Position numbers and translations under genes: made by a program
Notes under the pieces: model-generated
What the model saw: only the letters and a program-made list of their open reading frames with translations
What the model was told of the DNA's origin: nothing
Database searches by the model: none
In this document: positions 5,552-6,236 of the stretch, piece after piece
Layout of the letters: each line of letters starts with the position of its first letter
Position numbering within the stretch: position 1 is the stretch's first letter
From: Lachnospiraceae bacterium UBA3645
Lineage (GTDB): Bacteria > Bacillota > Clostridia > Lachnospirales > Lachnospiraceae
NCBI GenBank assembly: GCA_002373555.1
Contig: DFKM01000119.1
Span: 1 to 6,236, forward strand
DNA length: 6,236 nucleotides
Reading direction: 5' to 3'

Positions 5552-6236
5552 ATGAGTGATGCTTATAATCCCGAAGTGATCGAGAAAAAATGGCAGAAGA
5601 TCTGGGATGACGAGAAGGCATTCCATGCGCCGAACGATTATACCAAGCCCAAGATGTATAATCTGGTCGAGTTCCCCTATCCTTCAGGCCAGGGCCTGCA
5701 CGTGGGACATCCGAGACCCTACACGGCGATGGATATCGTCTCTCGTAAGCGCAGGATGCAGGGATACAATGTCCTGTTCCCGATCGGCTATGACGCTTTC
5801 GGTCTTCCTACCGAGAACTATGCCATCAAGACCAATACACATCCCAGGGAGATCACGGATGTCAACATCGAGAAGTTCTCCGGACAGCTCAGGAGCGTCG
5901 GTTTCTCCTTCGACTGGTCCAGAACGATAGATACTTCCAAGGACGATTATTACAGGTGGACGCAGTGGATCTTTTTGAAGCTTTTTGACCACGGCCTTGT
6001 CTTCAGGGACAAGACGCTCGTCAACTATTGCCCTCACTGCAAGGTCGTTCTCTCTAACGAGGACAGCCAGGGCGGTAAGTGCGATATCTGCCATACGGAC
6101 GTGATCCAGCTCCCCAAGGACGTCTGGTACCTCAAGATCACGGATTACGCGGATAAGCTCCTGAGCGGGCTCGACGATGTCGACTACCCTGAGGCCATCA
6201 AGCAGCAGGAAGTCAACTGGATCGGCAAATCCACCG
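5552..6236 (+). CDS. leuS: Leucine--tRNA ligase, 3'-truncated by window end
   Basis: Class I aminoacyl-tRNA synthetase that charges tRNA-Leu with leucine in the cytoplasm. 228 N-terminal residues are present of the usual 800 or more; the frame runs off the window. Seen: EKKWQKIW (11-18) at the start, the nucleotide-binding signature FPYPSGQGLHVGH (41-53, with HVGH at 50-53), GYDAFGLPTENYAIK (79-93), FDWSR (120-124), YYRWTQWIFLKL (133-144), a four-cysteine zinc module (Cys160, Cys163, Cys177, Cys180 in CPHC and CDIC), and EVNWIGKST (220-228) leading into the editing domain. Details such as HPRPYTAMD and PTENYAIK differ from the Bacillus form (HPEGYTATD, PAEQYAL), so it is a divergent LeuRS lineage. 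The start is set by GAGGAG (5538-5543) 8 nt upstream. It has its own promoter and no visible T-box leader. Confidence 0.95.
   Translation, partial: MSDAYNPEVIEKKWQKIWDDEKAFHAPNDYTKPKMYNLVEFPYPSGQGLHVGHPRPYTAMDIVSRKRRMQGYNVLFPIGYDAFGLPTENYAIKTNTHPREITDVNIEKFSGQLRSVGFSFDWSRTIDTSKDDYYRWTQWIFLKLFDHGLVFRDKTLVNYCPHCKVVLSNEDSQGGKCDICHTDVIQLPKDVWYLKITDYADKLLSGLDDVDYPEAIKQQEVNWIGKST

Overview
The window (about 53-55% G+C by eye) looks like a Firmicutes chromosome, most likely a clostridial or Lachnospiraceae-type anaerobe. The evidence is strong AAGGAG-type ribosome binding sites 7-8 nt from their starts, short sigma-A promoters, hairpin-plus-T-tract terminators, an EF-G paralogue of the type common in Clostridia, and a TRAP transporter. 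The taxonomic call is inference from protein flavour, not from a marker search.

Layout. (1) 1-833 (+): C-terminal two thirds of a TRAP-transporter large permease (DctM family), cut by the window edge. It overlaps by ATGA a YgjV-family small membrane protein (830-1357, +), which ends at a hairpin terminator. (2) 1371-1642: a non-coding interval between convergent genes, holding four evenly spaced 38-nt inverted-repeat units with shared 10-nt arms (TACGGAYGCA / TGCATCCGTA) and four different 18-nt loops. The first unit is the terminator of the ygjV-like gene and the last is the terminator of the opposing aminotransferase; the two middle ones have no T-tract. (3) 1701-2987 (-): a complete PLP-dependent aminotransferase of the subgroup Ic aspartate-aminotransferase type, with its own extended -10 promoter. 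(4) 2988-3332: divergent regulatory region with an inverted repeat over the aminotransferase promoter, a possible 37-codon cysteine-rich ORF, and a good sigma-A promoter. (5) 3333-5420 (+): an EF-G-like translational GTPase (EF-G2/FusA2 type) with unusual G-motifs, ended by a strong terminator. (6) A TTGACA promoter directly after that terminator drives leuS (5552 to the window end, +), truncated by the window.

Functionally this is a junction of independent units: organic-acid uptake, amino-acid metabolism, and two translation genes. The EF-G-like gene and leuS are adjacent and co-directional but each has its own promoter, so they are probably not one operon. The most unusual element is the four-unit palindromic array at 1371-1642. 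The second is the EF-G paralogue, whose nucleotide-binding motifs have diverged while its ribosome-contacting tip is conserved.
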